From Clostridium sp. K13 (GTDB taxonomy: Bacteria > Bacillota > Clostridia > Clostridiales > Clostridiaceae), in contig NZ_JAASHM010000036.1 of the NCBI RefSeq assembly GCF_019734195.1, forward strand, positions 1-33,719: a stretch of 33,719 bases of DNA, in the 5' to 3' direction. The position numbers and the translations under genes were made by a program. Below the pieces are notes generated by a model. It did not search any database, had not been told where the DNA came from, and worked only from the letters and a program-made list of their open reading frames with translations. Positions 1-10,167 of the stretch are shown here, piece after piece; the first letter of the stretch is position 1; the number at the start of each line of letters is the position of its first letter.

Positions 1-77
1 CAAAAGAATTGCTGGTTTACTTTAACTATATTCTGTTCAATTTTCAAAGACCATTTACTCTGTCGCACCGAAGCGAC
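1..77 (-). other. 5' leader of a ribosomal RNA operon, truncated at the window edge
   Basis: Read on the minus strand, this follows promoter P2. It begins with a small hairpin (GTCGC/GCGAC arms, about 62-77) and contains the string GGTCTTTGAAAATTGAACAG, the hallmark of clostridial pre-16S leaders. It runs off the left edge, so the 16S gene should start just outside the window on the minus strand. The position downstream of gyrA and co-directional with replication fits the usual clostridial layout. No mature rRNA sequence is present in the window. Confidence 0.8.
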
Positions 78-83
78 CTCTTT

Positions 84-112
84 ATCTTATCACTGCTTTC
101 GACTCTTGTCAA
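84..112 (-). promoter_or_regulatory. rRNA operon promoter P2
   Basis: On the minus strand a perfect -35 TTGACA (107-112) and a -10 TAAGAT (84-89) are separated by exactly 17 bp. An A-rich tract precedes the -35 and could act as an UP element. The transcript would start near 77 and enter the 16S leader. Confidence 0.85.
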
Positions 113-135
113 CAACTTTTTTCAAAAAAGTTGTT
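111..135. repeat. Perfect 12-bp inverted repeat between the two rRNA promoters
   Basis: Arms at 111-122 and 124-135 (AACAACTTTTTT and its exact complement) flank a single base. The palindrome ends inside the P2 -35 element and lies downstream of the P1 -10, so the P1 transcript would carry it as a hairpin. On the minus strand it is not followed by a clean T-run, so it is probably not a terminator. Confidence 0.6.
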
Positions 136-162
136 TTGACATTTGCTCAAGCAACGAAATTT

Positions 163-191
163 ATCTTATCACTTAACTCCCAACCTGTCAA
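163..191 (-). promoter_or_regulatory. rRNA operon promoter P1
   Basis: On the minus strand a perfect -35 TTGACA (186-191) and -10 TAAGAT (163-168) sit 17 bp apart, the same design as P2 79 bp downstream. The two share AAAAGTTGTTGACA over the -35 and TAAGATAAA over the -10, so they look like a duplicated module. A further TAAGAT at 238-243 has no recognisable -35 and may be a decayed third copy. Confidence 0.85.
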
Positions 192-401
192 CAACTTTTC
201 ATTAAGTTTTTTCTGTTGGTCATCAGCGACGTGTTTTATCTTAACATGAAGTTTACTTTTAATATAAAACAAATCCTTTTTTACACTAAATTATATTATT
301 AATTCTTTGTTTTTCATTAAAATTCTCTTTTTTTCTATTATTGATACGCTAGGATAAGGGTACTTGTGAAACATACTATTTCCCCTTTATTTAATAGCTT
401 T

Positions 402-457
402 ATATATAAAAAATGGCAAGTTATAAAGTACTATTGCTAGCATTTATAACTTGCCAT
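402..457 (-). terminator. Rho-independent terminator of gyrA
   Basis: A 15-bp perfect stem (arms 413-427 and 443-457) is followed on the minus strand by six T residues (408-413) and more AT-rich sequence. It ends the gyrBA transcript before the rRNA promoters. A shorter 8-bp inverted repeat (467-474 / 487-494) lies between it and the gyrA stop. The rest of 192-401 holds no gene that I can see. Confidence 0.85.
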
Positions 458-494
458 CCATGAGCTTTACTAAATAATGAGCTTATTTTAGTAA

Positions 495-3041
495 TTACTC
501 CTCTGCCTCTTCTTTTTGAGCTTCTTCAACTAATCTATCTAAACTAGTATCTTTATCTTCTACAGTAATATCATTATCTGCACAAGCTTCTAATGTTAAC
601 TGTTCATCTTTTTCTTCCTCTTCAGTACCAGTTATCTTAGCAATAGCTACTACCTTTTCTTCTTCAGAAGTTCTCATTAGAGTAACTCCCATAGCAGATC
701 TACTAGTTACTGATATATCAGATATATTTATTCTAATTGCAATACCACTTGTATTTATAAGCATTAATTCATCTTCTGGCTTACAAACAGTAGCACCAAT
801 AACTTTTCCTGTCTTTTCACTTATTTTATAAGTAATAAGTCCAACTCCACCTCTATTTTGTCTCTTATATTCAGTTAATGGAGTTCTCTTACCAAAACCA
901 TTTTCACTTATAACTAATAAATCTTCATCATTTGATGCTATATCCATACAAACAGCAACATCATCTTCTCTTAAGTTCATAGACTTAACACCTGATGCTG
1001 TTCTTCCCATAGGTCTTACATCTGTTTCATTAAACTTAATTGCATTACCATCTTGAGAAACTATTATTATATCTGCATCTCCTCTAGTTACTTTTACTTT
1101 AAGAAGTTCATCACCTTCTCTTAAGTTAATAGCAATAAGTCCACTCTTTCTTAAGTTCTTAAATTCAGATAATGGAGTTTTCTTCACTAAACCATGTTTA
1201 GTTGCCATGAATAGGTAACCTTCTACTATATTATCTCTAACAGTTAATACAGTTTCTATTCTTTCATCTTGTTCTATTTGAATAAGATTAATTACATTAG
1301 TACCCTTAGCAGTTCTTCCTGCATCAGGTATTTCATAAGCTCTCTTCTTATATACTCTACCTCTATTAGTAAAGAATAATACATCTGAATGAGTAGAAGT
1401 TACTAATACATGTTCTACAAAGTCATCTTCTTTTGTAGACATTGCTTGTATTCCTCTTCCCCCTCTTCTTTGAGCAGAATAAGTATCAGCTGATATTCTC
1501 TTAATATATCCTGTATGAGTTAAAGTTATAACTGTTTCTTCTTCTTGAATTAAATCTTCAATATCAATATCATTTACAACTTTCTCTATTTGAGTTCTTC
1601 TTTCATCATTATACCTAGCTTTTATTTCAAGTAATTCATCTTTAATTACTCCTAATAGCATTTCTTCACTTGAAAGTATTGAATTTAAGTAATCAATAAG
1701 TTTCATTAACTCTGCATACTCTTCTTCAATCTTATCTCTTTCTAAACCTGTTAATCTTCTTAATCTCATTTCTAAGATAGCAACAGCTTGTTTTTCAGAT
1801 AATCCAAATCTTTCTATTAAAGTATTTTTAGCTATTTCACCAGTTTTTGAATTTCTAATAATACTAATTACCTCATCAATATTATCTAAAGCTATTCTTA
1901 ATCCTTCAAGAATATGTGCTCTTGCTTGAGCTTTTTCAAGTTCGAATACAGTTCTTCTAGTAACAACTTCTTTTTGGAATTGAATATAGTTAGATAAAAT
2001 TTGCTTTAAACTTAAAACTTGAGGTTCATTATTAACTAAAGCAAGCATTATAATTCCAAATGTATCTTGCATTTTTGTATGTTTAAATAATAGATTTAAA
2101 ACAACATTAGGATTTGCATCCTTCTTTAACTCTATTACTATTCTCATACCATCTCTATCTGATTCATCTCTTAAATCTGATATTCCAACAATTTTCTTAT
2201 CTTTAACTAACTCAGCAATACTCTCTATAAGTTTAGCCTTATTAACTTGATATGGAATCTCAGTGACTATAATTCTATGTCTTCCATTTTCCTCTTCAAT
2301 TTCGGTTTTAGATCTTACAACAACCTTACCTTTTCCAGTCTCATATGCAGCTCTTATACCTGATTTACCCATTATTATTCCACCAGTAGGGAAGTCAGGA
2401 CCTTTAATGCATGTCATAAGTTCTAATCCTGTAGTTTCTGGATTTTCTATTAACATTATAGTTCCATCTATAACCTCACCTAAATTATGAGGAGGAATGT
2501 TAGTAGCCATACCAACCGCTATACCTGATGATCCATTAACTAAAAGGTTAGGATATCTTGAAGGTAATACAACCGGTTCTTGTTCTTCACCATCAAAGTT
2601 TGGCATAAAATCTACAGTATTCTTATTGATATCTCTAAGCATTTCTACTGCAATCTTATTCATCTTTGCTTCTGTATATCTCATTGCTGCTGCACTATCA
2701 CCGTCTACAGACCCAAAGTTACCATGACCATCTACAAGCATATATCTCATTGAGAAATCTTGTGCCATTCTTACTAATGCATCATAAACTGATGTATCTC
2801 CATGTGGATGGTACTTACCTAAAACTTCCCCAACTATTCTTGCACATTTTCTGTATCCCTTATTTGGTTCTAATCCTAATTCTTGCATTGCATAAAGAAT
2901 TCTTCTATGAACTGGTTTAAGGCCATCTCTTACATCAGGAAGGGCACGCCCAACGATTACGCTCATTGCATAATCGATGTAGCATTTTTTCATTTCTTTA
3001 TTTATATCGACATGTATAAATTTTCCTTCATTTAAGTTCAT
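495..3041 (-). CDS. gyrA: DNA gyrase subunit A
   Basis: This is the breakage-reunion subunit of DNA gyrase, which with GyrB introduces negative supercoils using ATP. The 848-residue protein has the winged-helix/tower core with catalytic Tyr122 (in RYTEAK) and the [10 protein letters not shown] helix at 81-90, the quinolone-binding region. Thr83 and Asp87 occupy the positions where fluoroquinolone-resistance changes usually fall. The C-terminal half carries the beta-pinwheel repeats, including the gyrase GyrA-box QRRGGRG. The last ~45 residues form a strongly acidic tail ending EEAEE. The start has a GAGGTG ribosome-binding site 34 bp downstream of gyrB, so the two are almost certainly co-transcribed. 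Confidence 0.98.
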   Translation of the reverse strand: MNLNEGKFIHVDINKEMKKCYIDYAMSVIVGRALPDVRDGLKPVHRRILYAMQELGLEPNKGYRKCARIVGEVLGKYHPHGDTSVYDALVRMAQDFSMRYMLVDGHGNFGSVDGDSAAAMRYTEAKMNKIAVEMLRDINKNTVDFMPNFDGEEQEPVVLPSRYPNLLVNGSSGIAVGMATNIPPHNLGEVIDGTIMLIENPETTGLELMTCIKGPDFPTGGIIMGKSGIRAAYETGKGKVVVRSKTEIEEENGRHRIIVTEIPYQVNKAKLIESIAELVKDKKIVGISDLRDESDRDGMRIVIELKKDANPNVVLNLLFKHTKMQDTFGIIMLALVNNEPQVLSLKQILSNYIQFQKEVVTRRTVFELEKAQARAHILEGLRIALDNIDEVISIIRNSKTGEIAKNTLIERFGLSEKQAVAILEMRLRRLTGLERDKIEEEYAELMKLIDYLNSILSSEEMLLGVIKDELLEIKARYNDERRTQIEKVVNDIDIEDLIQEEETVITLTHTGYIKRISADTYSAQRRGGRGIQAMSTKEDDFVEHVLVTSTHSDVLFFTNRGRVYKKRAYEIPDAGRTAKGTNVINLIQIEQDERIETVLTVRDNIVEGYLFMATKHGLVKKTPLSEFKNLRKSGLIAINLREGDELLKVKVTRGDADIIIVSQDGNAIKFNETDVRPMGRTASGVKSMNLREDDVAVCMDIASNDEDLLVISENGFGKRTPLTEYKRQNRGGVGLITYKISEKTGKVIGATVCKPEDELMLINTSGIAIRINISDISVTSRSAMGVTLMRTSEEEKVVAIAKITGTEEEEKDEQLTLEACADNDITVEDKDTSLDRLVEEAQKEEAEE

Positions 3042-3075
3042 GTACTCACCTCAACTAATACTAAATATTTTAGTA

Positions 3076-5010
<1,935 letters not shown>

Positions 5011-5045
5011 TTATTCTTCTTAACTATGAAGGCTAAATATTGGAC

Positions 5046-5306
5046 TTAAGGATTATAATCAATATTTGTTCTCTTAGTTAAAGTAGATGATGAAATAGGT
5101 GATAAATACACCTTACTCATTTTATTAACTTCTGCTATAACAAACGATTTAGGACTTTCCTTTGAAATTTTTTCAACAAATCCGTCTTCTTAAGCCATTC
5201 GTAAAAATGATATTGTATCTGAACTATACATTGATGTCTGTAAATCAAAAATACCAATTACATCCTTTATTGGTACTACTACATTCTCTCCTAAATGTAA
5301 AAACAT
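5046..5306 (-). pseudogene. remB: remB (DUF370 / YaaB) interrupted by an in-frame TAA codon
   Basis: Read from the ATG at 5304-5306, which follows a good AGGAGG-type site, the frame begins MFLHLGENVVV, the start of RemB/YaaB extracellular-matrix regulator proteins. Codon 39 (5190-5192) is TAA. The same frame then continues with unbroken family-like sequence (EDGFVEKISKESPKSF, then YLSPISSSTLTKR) to a second TAA at 5046-5048, for 86 codons in all. One G-to-T change of a GAA codon explains the break. The 38-residue product would lack half the domain, and I see no convincing internal restart. The location between recF and gyrB is where remB normally sits. It may be a true nonsense mutation or a sequencing error. 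Confidence 0.85.
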
Positions 5307-5319
5307 AAGATCTCCTCCC

Positions 5320-6405
5320 TTAGTTTAGGATTTCCCCATCCTTCACTTTAAAAACTTTAGATTTATCATCTAAATATTCATACAAATCTTCTATTCCAGT
5401 ACATGTGATAATTGTTTGTATATCTCCGATTGTGCTTAAAATATATCTTTTTCTACTAAAATCTAATTCTGATAATACATCATCTAAAAGTAATACTGGA
5501 TGTTCTCCTGTAAGTTCCTTTATTATTTTCAACGATGAAAATTTAATAGTTAAAACAGCTGTTCTTTGTTGGCCTTGAGAACCGTAACTTTTAGTATCAA
5601 TATCATTTATTAAAACAGTAAAATCATCTCTATGGGGGCCTACTGAAGTAATTCCTCTTTCGCAATCCCTAACTCTATTCTTTTCTAAAAGAGAATAGAA
5701 ATTTTCTTTTATGTTTTCTAAATCTTTAATAGTACTAATATATTTAAATTCAATTTTTTCTTTACCGGAAGTTATTTCTGAATGGATTTTAGCTGAATAC
5801 TTATTTAACTTTTGAATATATTCTAATCTATCTATTATTATATTATATCCAAATTCAACCAATTGCATATCATAAACATCTAAAATATCTTTATTTATAT
5901 TTCTGTTTCTTAATATGCTATTTCTTTCATTCAAAACTTTATTATACTGAACAAGATTATAATAGTATTTAGGATTTAATTGGCATAACTCCATATCAAT
6001 AAATTTTCTTCTTACGCCGGGAGAATCTTTAATTATTTTTAAATCTTCCGGAGAAAACATTACAACATTAAAATTTCCAAATAGTTCTCCTATCTTTTTT
6101 ATTTTAATCTTATTTATTTGTATTGCTTTTTTTCCGTCCTTAAGAATGCTTATATCTATTCTCTTGTCTAATCTCTCTCTACCAACCATAACACTTAATA
6201 ATGCATTATCAGCGTTCCAATTAATAAGTTCTCTATCCTTTGACGTTCTGTGAGATCTTGCAAAAGCACAATAATATATGCCCTCTAATATATTAGTTTT
6301 TCCTTGAGCATTGTCACCCATAAAAACATTAACATGTGGACCTAAATTTATATCCAATACATTATAATTTCTATAATTAAGCATTTGCAATCTTTTTATA
6401 AACAT
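5320..6405 (-). CDS. recF: DNA replication and repair protein RecF
   Basis: RecF is an SMC/ABC-like ATPase that helps load RecA on gapped DNA. It has Walker A GDNAQGKT (30-37), the signature region YGSQGQQRTAVL and Walker B LLLDDVLSELD, all in family order. I place the start at the ATG at 6403-6405, giving 361 residues beginning MFIKRLQMLNYRNY, which matches the family N-terminus. The GTG nine bases upstream belongs to the ribosome-binding site AAAGGTG. It sits between yaaA and remB in the dnaA-dnaN-yaaA-recF series. Confidence 0.95.
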   Translation of the reverse strand: MFIKRLQMLNYRNYNVLDINLGPHVNVFMGDNAQGKTNILEGIYYCAFARSHRTSKDRELINWNADNALLSVMVGRERLDKRIDISILKDGKKAIQINKIKIKKIGELFGNFNVVMFSPEDLKIIKDSPGVRRKFIDMELCQLNPKYYYNLVQYNKVLNERNSILRNRNINKDILDVYDMQLVEFGYNIIIDRLEYIQKLNKYSAKIHSEITSGKEKIEFKYISTIKDLENIKENFYSLLEKNRVRDCERGITSVGPHRDDFTVLINDIDTKSYGSQGQQRTAVLTIKFSSLKIIKELTGEHPVLLLDDVLSELDFSRKRYILSTIGDIQTIITCTGIEDLYEYLDDKSKVFKVKDGEILN

Positions 6406-6471
6406 CTTAAACACCTTTAATTATAACATATTAAATTTAACAAACATAAGCGCTTTGGAAAAAAATAGTTT

Positions 6472-6678
6472 TTAAACTACTTTATACACTTCTCCATTAA
6501 ATTCAACTATGTCACCTTTATATAGTTTTTTTCCTCTTTGTATGCAAATTTCATCATTAACTTTTACAAGTTCATCTAAAATATACATTTTAGCTTCTGA
6601 ACCTAATGAAGCTGCTCCAGAAAATTTTAAAAATGAATCTAATTTTATAAATTCTGTATTAATTTTTATTTCATTCAT
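6472..6678 (-). CDS. yaaA: S4-domain RNA-binding protein YaaA (RlbA-like)
   Basis: This 68-residue protein consists almost entirely of an S4-like RNA-binding fold (LDSFLKFSGAASLGSEAKMYI, then VKVNDEICIQRGKKL and a C-terminal beta-strand). It matches the YaaA/RlbA family found between dnaN and recF in Firmicutes, and a ribosome-associated role is inferred from the family. Only a weak AAGAAG precedes the ATG. The strong AGGAGG at 6719-6724 lies 40 nt away, but a hairpin fills most of the gap (see the separate entry). An in-frame stop upstream excludes a longer protein. Confidence 0.9.
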   Translation of the reverse strand: MNEIKINTEFIKLDSFLKFSGAASLGSEAKMYILDELVKVNDEICIQRGKKLYKGDIVEFNGEVYKVV

Positions 6679-6686
6679 AACTGACT

Positions 6687-6724
6687 TCTTGTATATTTAT
6701 TCAATTTTTATACAAGATCCTCCT
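6687..6724 (-). promoter_or_regulatory. Shine-Dalgarno separated from the yaaA start by a hairpin
   Basis: On the minus strand AGGAGG (6719-6724) overlaps the dnaN TAG stop. One base later begins a 9-bp perfect stem (arms 6709-6717 and 6687-6695, 13-nt loop), then 8 nt to the yaaA ATG. The linear distance of 40 nt collapses to about 9 nt if the hairpin forms, which is ideal spacing. The stem-loop has no T-run, so it is not a terminator. Function is inferred from geometry. Confidence 0.55.
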
Positions 6725-7823
6725 ATCTTACTAGTCTAACTGGTAAAACTAGATATTTAGCATTATTACTATTTTTTCCTTTTATTACACATGGACTAAC
6801 ACTTGATGTCATTTCTACCATTACATCTTCTTCTTCCATATTCTTAAGAACATCTAGTAAATATCTAGAATTAAATGCAATTTGAACCCCATCACCTTGC
6901 AGATTTATATTGACTTCTTCCCTAACTTTTCCCAATTGAGAATTAGAAGTTATAACTAAAGTATCTTCTTGAACGTCTAATCTTATTAAATTACTATTTC
7001 CATCTTTAGCCATTAATGAAGCTCTTTCAATACCTTGTTGAAGATCTTGTTTTTTAACATTTAATAATAATTTATATTCTTGTGGTAAAAGAGAAACATA
7101 GTTAACAAATTTACCATCTAATAATCTTGAAATAATTTTTGTGTTATTGACATTAAATAATATATGGTTGTTAGTAAATGTTATTTTAACAATTTCAGTA
7201 TTATCTTCTAGTATTTTTGAAACTTCATTTAAAGTTTTTCCTGGAATAACAACCTCAATATTATCATCTACATCTAATAATTCAGTTCTAACAGCTAATC
7301 TATAACCATCTAATGCAACTAAATTTAACTCTTTATTTTTTACTTCAAAAAGAATACCTTGTAATATTGGTCTAGCTTCATCTTGAGCTATTGCAAATGA
7401 TGTACCTTTTATCATATTTTTTAGTAAATTTTGAGGAACCTCAACACTTAAGTCTTCATTTATGCTTGGTAATGCAGGATAATCACTAGGATTCATGAAA
7501 ACTAAGTTAAATACTGATTTTTCACATGTAATTTGAATTAACTCATTTTCTGATATCTCTATTTTTACATCTGAATTTGGTAATTTTCTAATAATTTCAG
7601 AAAAAATCTTTGAATCTATTACAATGCTACCTTCCTTGATAACATTTGCTTCAACCTTTGTTTCTATACTTACATCCATATCTGAACCAATAAGAGTTAA
7701 GCCTTCTTTATTAGCCTCGATATATATACCTTCTAATACAGGCATTGTTGTTTTTCCTGTAATTGCTTTAGTTACTATAGAAATACCTTCTTGTAATTTT
7801 TGCTTTGAGCATATTATGTTCAT
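6723..7823 (-). CDS. dnaN: DNA polymerase III beta subunit (sliding clamp)
   Basis: DnaN forms the ring clamp that tethers the polymerase to DNA. The 366-residue protein starts MNIICSKQKLQEGISIV and shows the three repeated clamp domains (PVLEGIYIEA, ARPILQGILFEV and the C-terminal YLLDVLKNME...VLPVRLVR). The ATG at 7821-7823 is chosen because a perfect AGGAGG lies just upstream. A longer reading from 7871 would pass through that site and the tandem TTATACACA repeats. It follows dnaA across the DnaA-box region and is probably co-transcribed with it. Confidence 0.97.
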   Translation of the reverse strand: MNIICSKQKLQEGISIVTKAITGKTTMPVLEGIYIEANKEGLTLIGSDMDVSIETKVEANVIKEGSIVIDSKIFSEIIRKLPNSDVKIEISENELIQITCEKSVFNLVFMNPSDYPALPSINEDLSVEVPQNLLKNMIKGTSFAIAQDEARPILQGILFEVKNKELNLVALDGYRLAVRTELLDVDDNIEVVIPGKTLNEVSKILEDNTEIVKITFTNNHILFNVNNTKIISRLLDGKFVNYVSLLPQEYKLLLNVKKQDLQQGIERASLMAKDGNSNLIRLDVQEDTLVITSNSQLGKVREEVNINLQGDGVQIAFNSRYLLDVLKNMEEEDVMVEMTSSVSPCVIKGKNSNNAKYLVLPVRLVR

Positions 7824-7839
7824 AATCTTACCTCCTAAG

Positions 7840-8061
7840 TTATACACAGTTATACACATGAAACTATGCAATATAATAAGATAAATATAATAAATAAATA
7901 TAATAATAGTAGTAGTAAGGGCTGTGGATTTGTGGATAAGTACCTCCAGACCTTATATTTCAACAAATTTTGTGTAAAAAATACTGTGGATAAGTCGGTA
8001 ACAAATTCATAGCCTTATCCACAGTATCCACAATGAAAGACTAAGAAATGACTTATCCACA
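7840..8061. other. oriC: Replication origin oriC, dnaA-dnaN portion (DnaA boxes and unwinding element)
   Basis: Perfect DnaA boxes (TTATCCACA) lie at 7931-7939 (-), 7985-7993 (-), 8015-8023 (+) and 8053-8061 (+). Near-matches lie at 7923-7931 (-), 8024-8032 (GTATCCACA, +) and, in tandem, 7840-7848 and 7850-7858 (TTATACACA, +). The AT-only-like stretch 7861-7918 between the boxes and dnaN is the likely unwinding element. Next to it sit the TAG/TAA triplets and a GGGC spacer, then the paired boxes. The two boxes nearest the unwinding element face opposite to those nearer dnaA. By analogy with B. subtilis this is where melting begins. Confidence 0.9.
7901..7918 (+). other. DnaA-trio element of oriC
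   Basis: Six consecutive triplets read TAA TAA TAG TAG TAG TAA on the plus strand (7901-7918). They are followed by GGGC and then two overlapping DnaA boxes at 7923-7939. This reproduces the basal unwinding module described for B. subtilis: DnaA box, short GC cluster, then repeats of 3'-GAT-5' along which DnaA extends on single strand. Both orientation and order fit. Confidence 0.75.
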
Positions 8062-8094
8062 AAGTATTCACTAGTTATTATGTACAGTTGTTGA

Positions 8095-9447
8095 TTATTT
8101 TTGTGTTAGCTTTTTTGTTATATCGTTTATTGTGTGTTCTAAGCTTTCATCATTATTTAGACTTTCTGATATTTTTTCATAAGCATGTATAACAGTTGTA
8201 TGGTCACGTCCTCCAAATTCCTCACCAATCTTAGGTAGTGACATGTCTGTAAGCTTTCTGCTTAAATACATAGCTATCTGTCTTGGATATGCTACGTTTC
8301 TAGTTCTTCTCTGTGATTTTAAATCTTCGACTCTTAAATTAAAATAAGCAGCAACTACATCTTGTATTAGATCAATAGTTATGCTTCTATTTTGTTTATT
8401 TGAAATTATGTCTTTTAAAGCTTCTGTAGCTAAATCTACAGTAATTTCTCTATTAGTTAGTGATGAATAAGCAACAATTCTAATTAATGCGCCTTCAAGT
8501 TCTCTAATATTAGACTTAATTTTAGTTGCTATATATACCATTACTTCATTAGGTACATTTAGATTCTCTACATCTGCCTTTTTCTTTAAAATAGCCATTC
8601 TTGTTTCAAAATCAGGGGCTTGAATATCTGCAATAAGACCCCATTCAAATCTTGAACGTAATCTATCCTCTAAAGTTGGAATTTCTTTAGGTGGTCTATC
8701 TGATGATAGAATTATTTGTTTGTTGGCTTCATGTAGAGTATTAAAAGTATGGAAAAATTCTTCCTGAGTTCGTTCTTTTCCTGCAATGAATTGAATATCA
8801 TCTATTAATAGAACGTCTACACTTCTATATTTAGTTCTAAACTCTTCATTTTTATCATCTTTAATAGCATTTATTAATTCATTTGTAAATTTTTCAGATG
8901 AAACATATACAACTTTAGCGTTTGGATTGTTTCGAAGTATATAATGTCCAATCGCATGCATTAAGTGTGTTTTACCTAATCCTACGCCTCCATAGATAAA
9001 AAGAGGATTATAAGCTTTAGCTGGAGATTCGGCAACGGCAAGAGAAGCGGCATGTGCAAATCTATTGCTATTACCTATTACAAAAGAATCAAAAGTATAC
9101 TTAGGATTTAATGTACTAGACATTTCATCATTAACTGTAACGGCAATGCTATCCTTAGTAGTTTCCTTTTCTTTTTTCTCTTCAGCTTCCTGTATTTCAG
9201 AAGCAATTAAAAACTCTAAATTATAAGTTTTAGAGCAAGCAGCTTCTATTGAATTTATAACTAAATCCTTATATCTTTTTTCCAATATATCTTGAGTGAA
9301 GGAATTAGGGACACTGATTTTTATTGTGTTGGCTGATATGCATATTGGCTCGCAACTTTTAATCCAAGTGTTAAAACTAACCTCAGTTAACTCGCCTTTT
9401 ATTATATTTAGGGTTTTTTCCCATAATTCTTTAAGCTCAGTCTCCAT
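8095..9447 (-). CDS. dnaA: Chromosomal replication initiator protein DnaA
   Basis: DnaA is the AAA+ initiator that binds DnaA boxes and melts oriC. The 450-residue protein has N-terminal domain I (1-80) and a short Glu/Lys-rich linker (85-110). Walker A GGVGLGKT lies at 153-160, Walker B VLLIDD at 212-217, and the box VII region with arginine-finger candidates DRLRSRF at 261-267. The DNA-binding helix-turn-helix carries the DnaA signature [15 protein letters not shown] (412-426). Its ATG has a GGAGG site 9 nt upstream. DnaA boxes flank the gene on both sides, consistent with autoregulation as well as initiation. Confidence 0.99.
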   Translation of the reverse strand: METELKELWEKTLNIIKGELTEVSFNTWIKSCEPICISANTIKISVPNSFTQDILEKRYKDLVINSIEAACSKTYNLEFLIASEIQEAEEKKEKETTKDSIAVTVNDEMSSTLNPKYTFDSFVIGNSNRFAHAASLAVAESPAKAYNPLFIYGGVGLGKTHLMHAIGHYILRNNPNAKVVYVSSEKFTNELINAIKDDKNEEFRTKYRSVDVLLIDDIQFIAGKERTQEEFFHTFNTLHEANKQIILSSDRPPKEIPTLEDRLRSRFEWGLIADIQAPDFETRMAILKKKADVENLNVPNEVMVYIATKIKSNIRELEGALIRIVAYSSLTNREITVDLATEALKDIISNKQNRSITIDLIQDVVAAYFNLRVEDLKSQRRTRNVAYPRQIAMYLSRKLTDMSLPKIGEEFGGRDHTTVIHAYEKISESLNNDESLEHTINDITKKLTQK

Positions 9448-9592
9448 TTAAGTATCCTCCAAAAAAAGAAATTTTAAAAAATTATAAACAAGATATCAAC
9501 AGAATTATTAACAGAAAAATGATTATGTTAATAAAGTTGAAAAAATTAATAACATATTAACAATTTATGTAGATAATATAATATCAATATAG

Positions 9593-9846
9593 TTATCCAC
9601 AATTTTAAATATTATAAACATAGATATTATTAATAGCTAATAAACGCCCTATTTATGACAATAATATGTAAAAAACTAAATAAAAATAAAAAAAATCGAA
9701 CAAGTTATTCACAGATTAATCCACAGTTGTGGATAAGTTAAGTTATTCACATATTTATTCACACTTATACTTAATAATATCATAAATCAATATGAGTTAT
9801 CAATAAGTTATCCACAAATTTTAAACTGTTGATAACTTTATCAACA
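9593..9846. other. oriC: oriC, rpmH-dnaA portion (upstream DnaA-box cluster)
   Basis: Perfect TTATCCACA boxes lie at 9593-9601 (+), 9728-9736 (-) and 9808-9816 (+). One-mismatch boxes lie at 9705-9713, 9743-9751 and 9755-9763 (TTATTCACA, +), 9717-9725 (TAATCCACA, +), and the opposed pair 9827-9835 (-) and 9838-9846 (+, TTATCAACA). Together with the dnaA-dnaN cluster this makes a bipartite origin of the Bacillus type, with dnaA between the halves. The dnaA promoter must lie in 9448-9600, but I could not pick out a convincing -35/-10 there. The whole stretch 9448-9868 is otherwise non-coding. Confidence 0.88.
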
Positions 9847-9850
9847 GTTT
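9823..9850. repeat. 28-bp palindrome built from two opposed DnaA-like boxes
   Basis: Arms 9823-9835 and 9838-9850 are perfectly complementary (13 bp) around two central bases. Each arm contains TTATCAACA, one mismatch from the DnaA consensus, facing in opposite directions. It lies 18 bp upstream of the rpmH -35 element, so it could be an operator as well as part of oriC. Confidence 0.6.
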
Positions 9851-9868
9851 TCCGGAATTTAATTCATA

Positions 9869-9897
9869 TTGACAGTAAAAAAGTAAATATATATAAT
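9869..9897 (+). promoter_or_regulatory. Consensus sigma-A promoter of the rpmH operon
   Basis: TTGACA (9869-9874) and TATAAT (9892-9897) are separated by exactly 17 bp, a perfect consensus. Transcription would start near 9904, about 65 nt before rpmH. Confidence 0.9.
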
Positions 9898-9968
9898 AAT
9901 AAAGTAACTTTAATTTGAGATATATAGTTTTTACTATAAATAAATCACTCAAAGGGGGTGTATTTCGA

Positions 9969-10103
9969 ATGTTCATGACATACCAACCAAAAAAGAGACA
10001 AAGAAAAAAAGAACATGGTTTCAGAAAAAGAATGAGCACTGCTTCAGGAAGAACTGTTCTTAAGAGAAGAAGACAAAAAGGTAGAAAAAAATTAACAGCA
10101 TAA
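9969..10103 (+). CDS. rpmH: 50S ribosomal protein L34
   Basis: L34 is a small, very basic protein of the large ribosomal subunit. The 44-residue sequence [20 protein letters not shown]...KGRKKLTA is the complete family length. The ATG at 9969 follows the strong AAAGGGGGTG site at 9951-9960. An upstream in-frame TTG (9915) would add 18 unrelated residues and is rejected. It is the first gene of the rightward cluster, directly behind a consensus promoter. Confidence 0.97.
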   Translation: MFMTYQPKKRQRKKEHGFRKRMSTASGRTVLKRRRQKGRKKLTA

Positions 10104-10127
10104 GGGCCGCACTCTGTGGCCTTTTTT
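10102..10127 (+). terminator. Attenuating terminator between rpmH and rnpA
   Basis: A short stem (AAGGGCC paired with GGCCTT, slightly imperfect) starts in the rpmH stop codon and ends in six T residues (10122-10127). A weak terminator here would let much more rpmH than rnpA mRNA be made, fitting the very different amounts needed. Confidence 0.65.
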
Positions 10128-10167
10128 CTGCAAGTGCAGGAATTTTAAGGAGAGTTTATTAAAATTT

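Noticed and set aside
136..164. TTGACA on the plus strand within the rRNA promoter region
   Set aside because: The sequence 17 bp downstream (ATTTAT) is a poor -10, and there is no gene to serve. It arises from the edge of the palindrome.
9821..10039. A 72-codon minus-strand frame over the rpmH region
   Set aside because: It overlaps rpmH, its consensus promoter and the oriC palindrome, and has no start signal. It is a by-product of the reverse strand.
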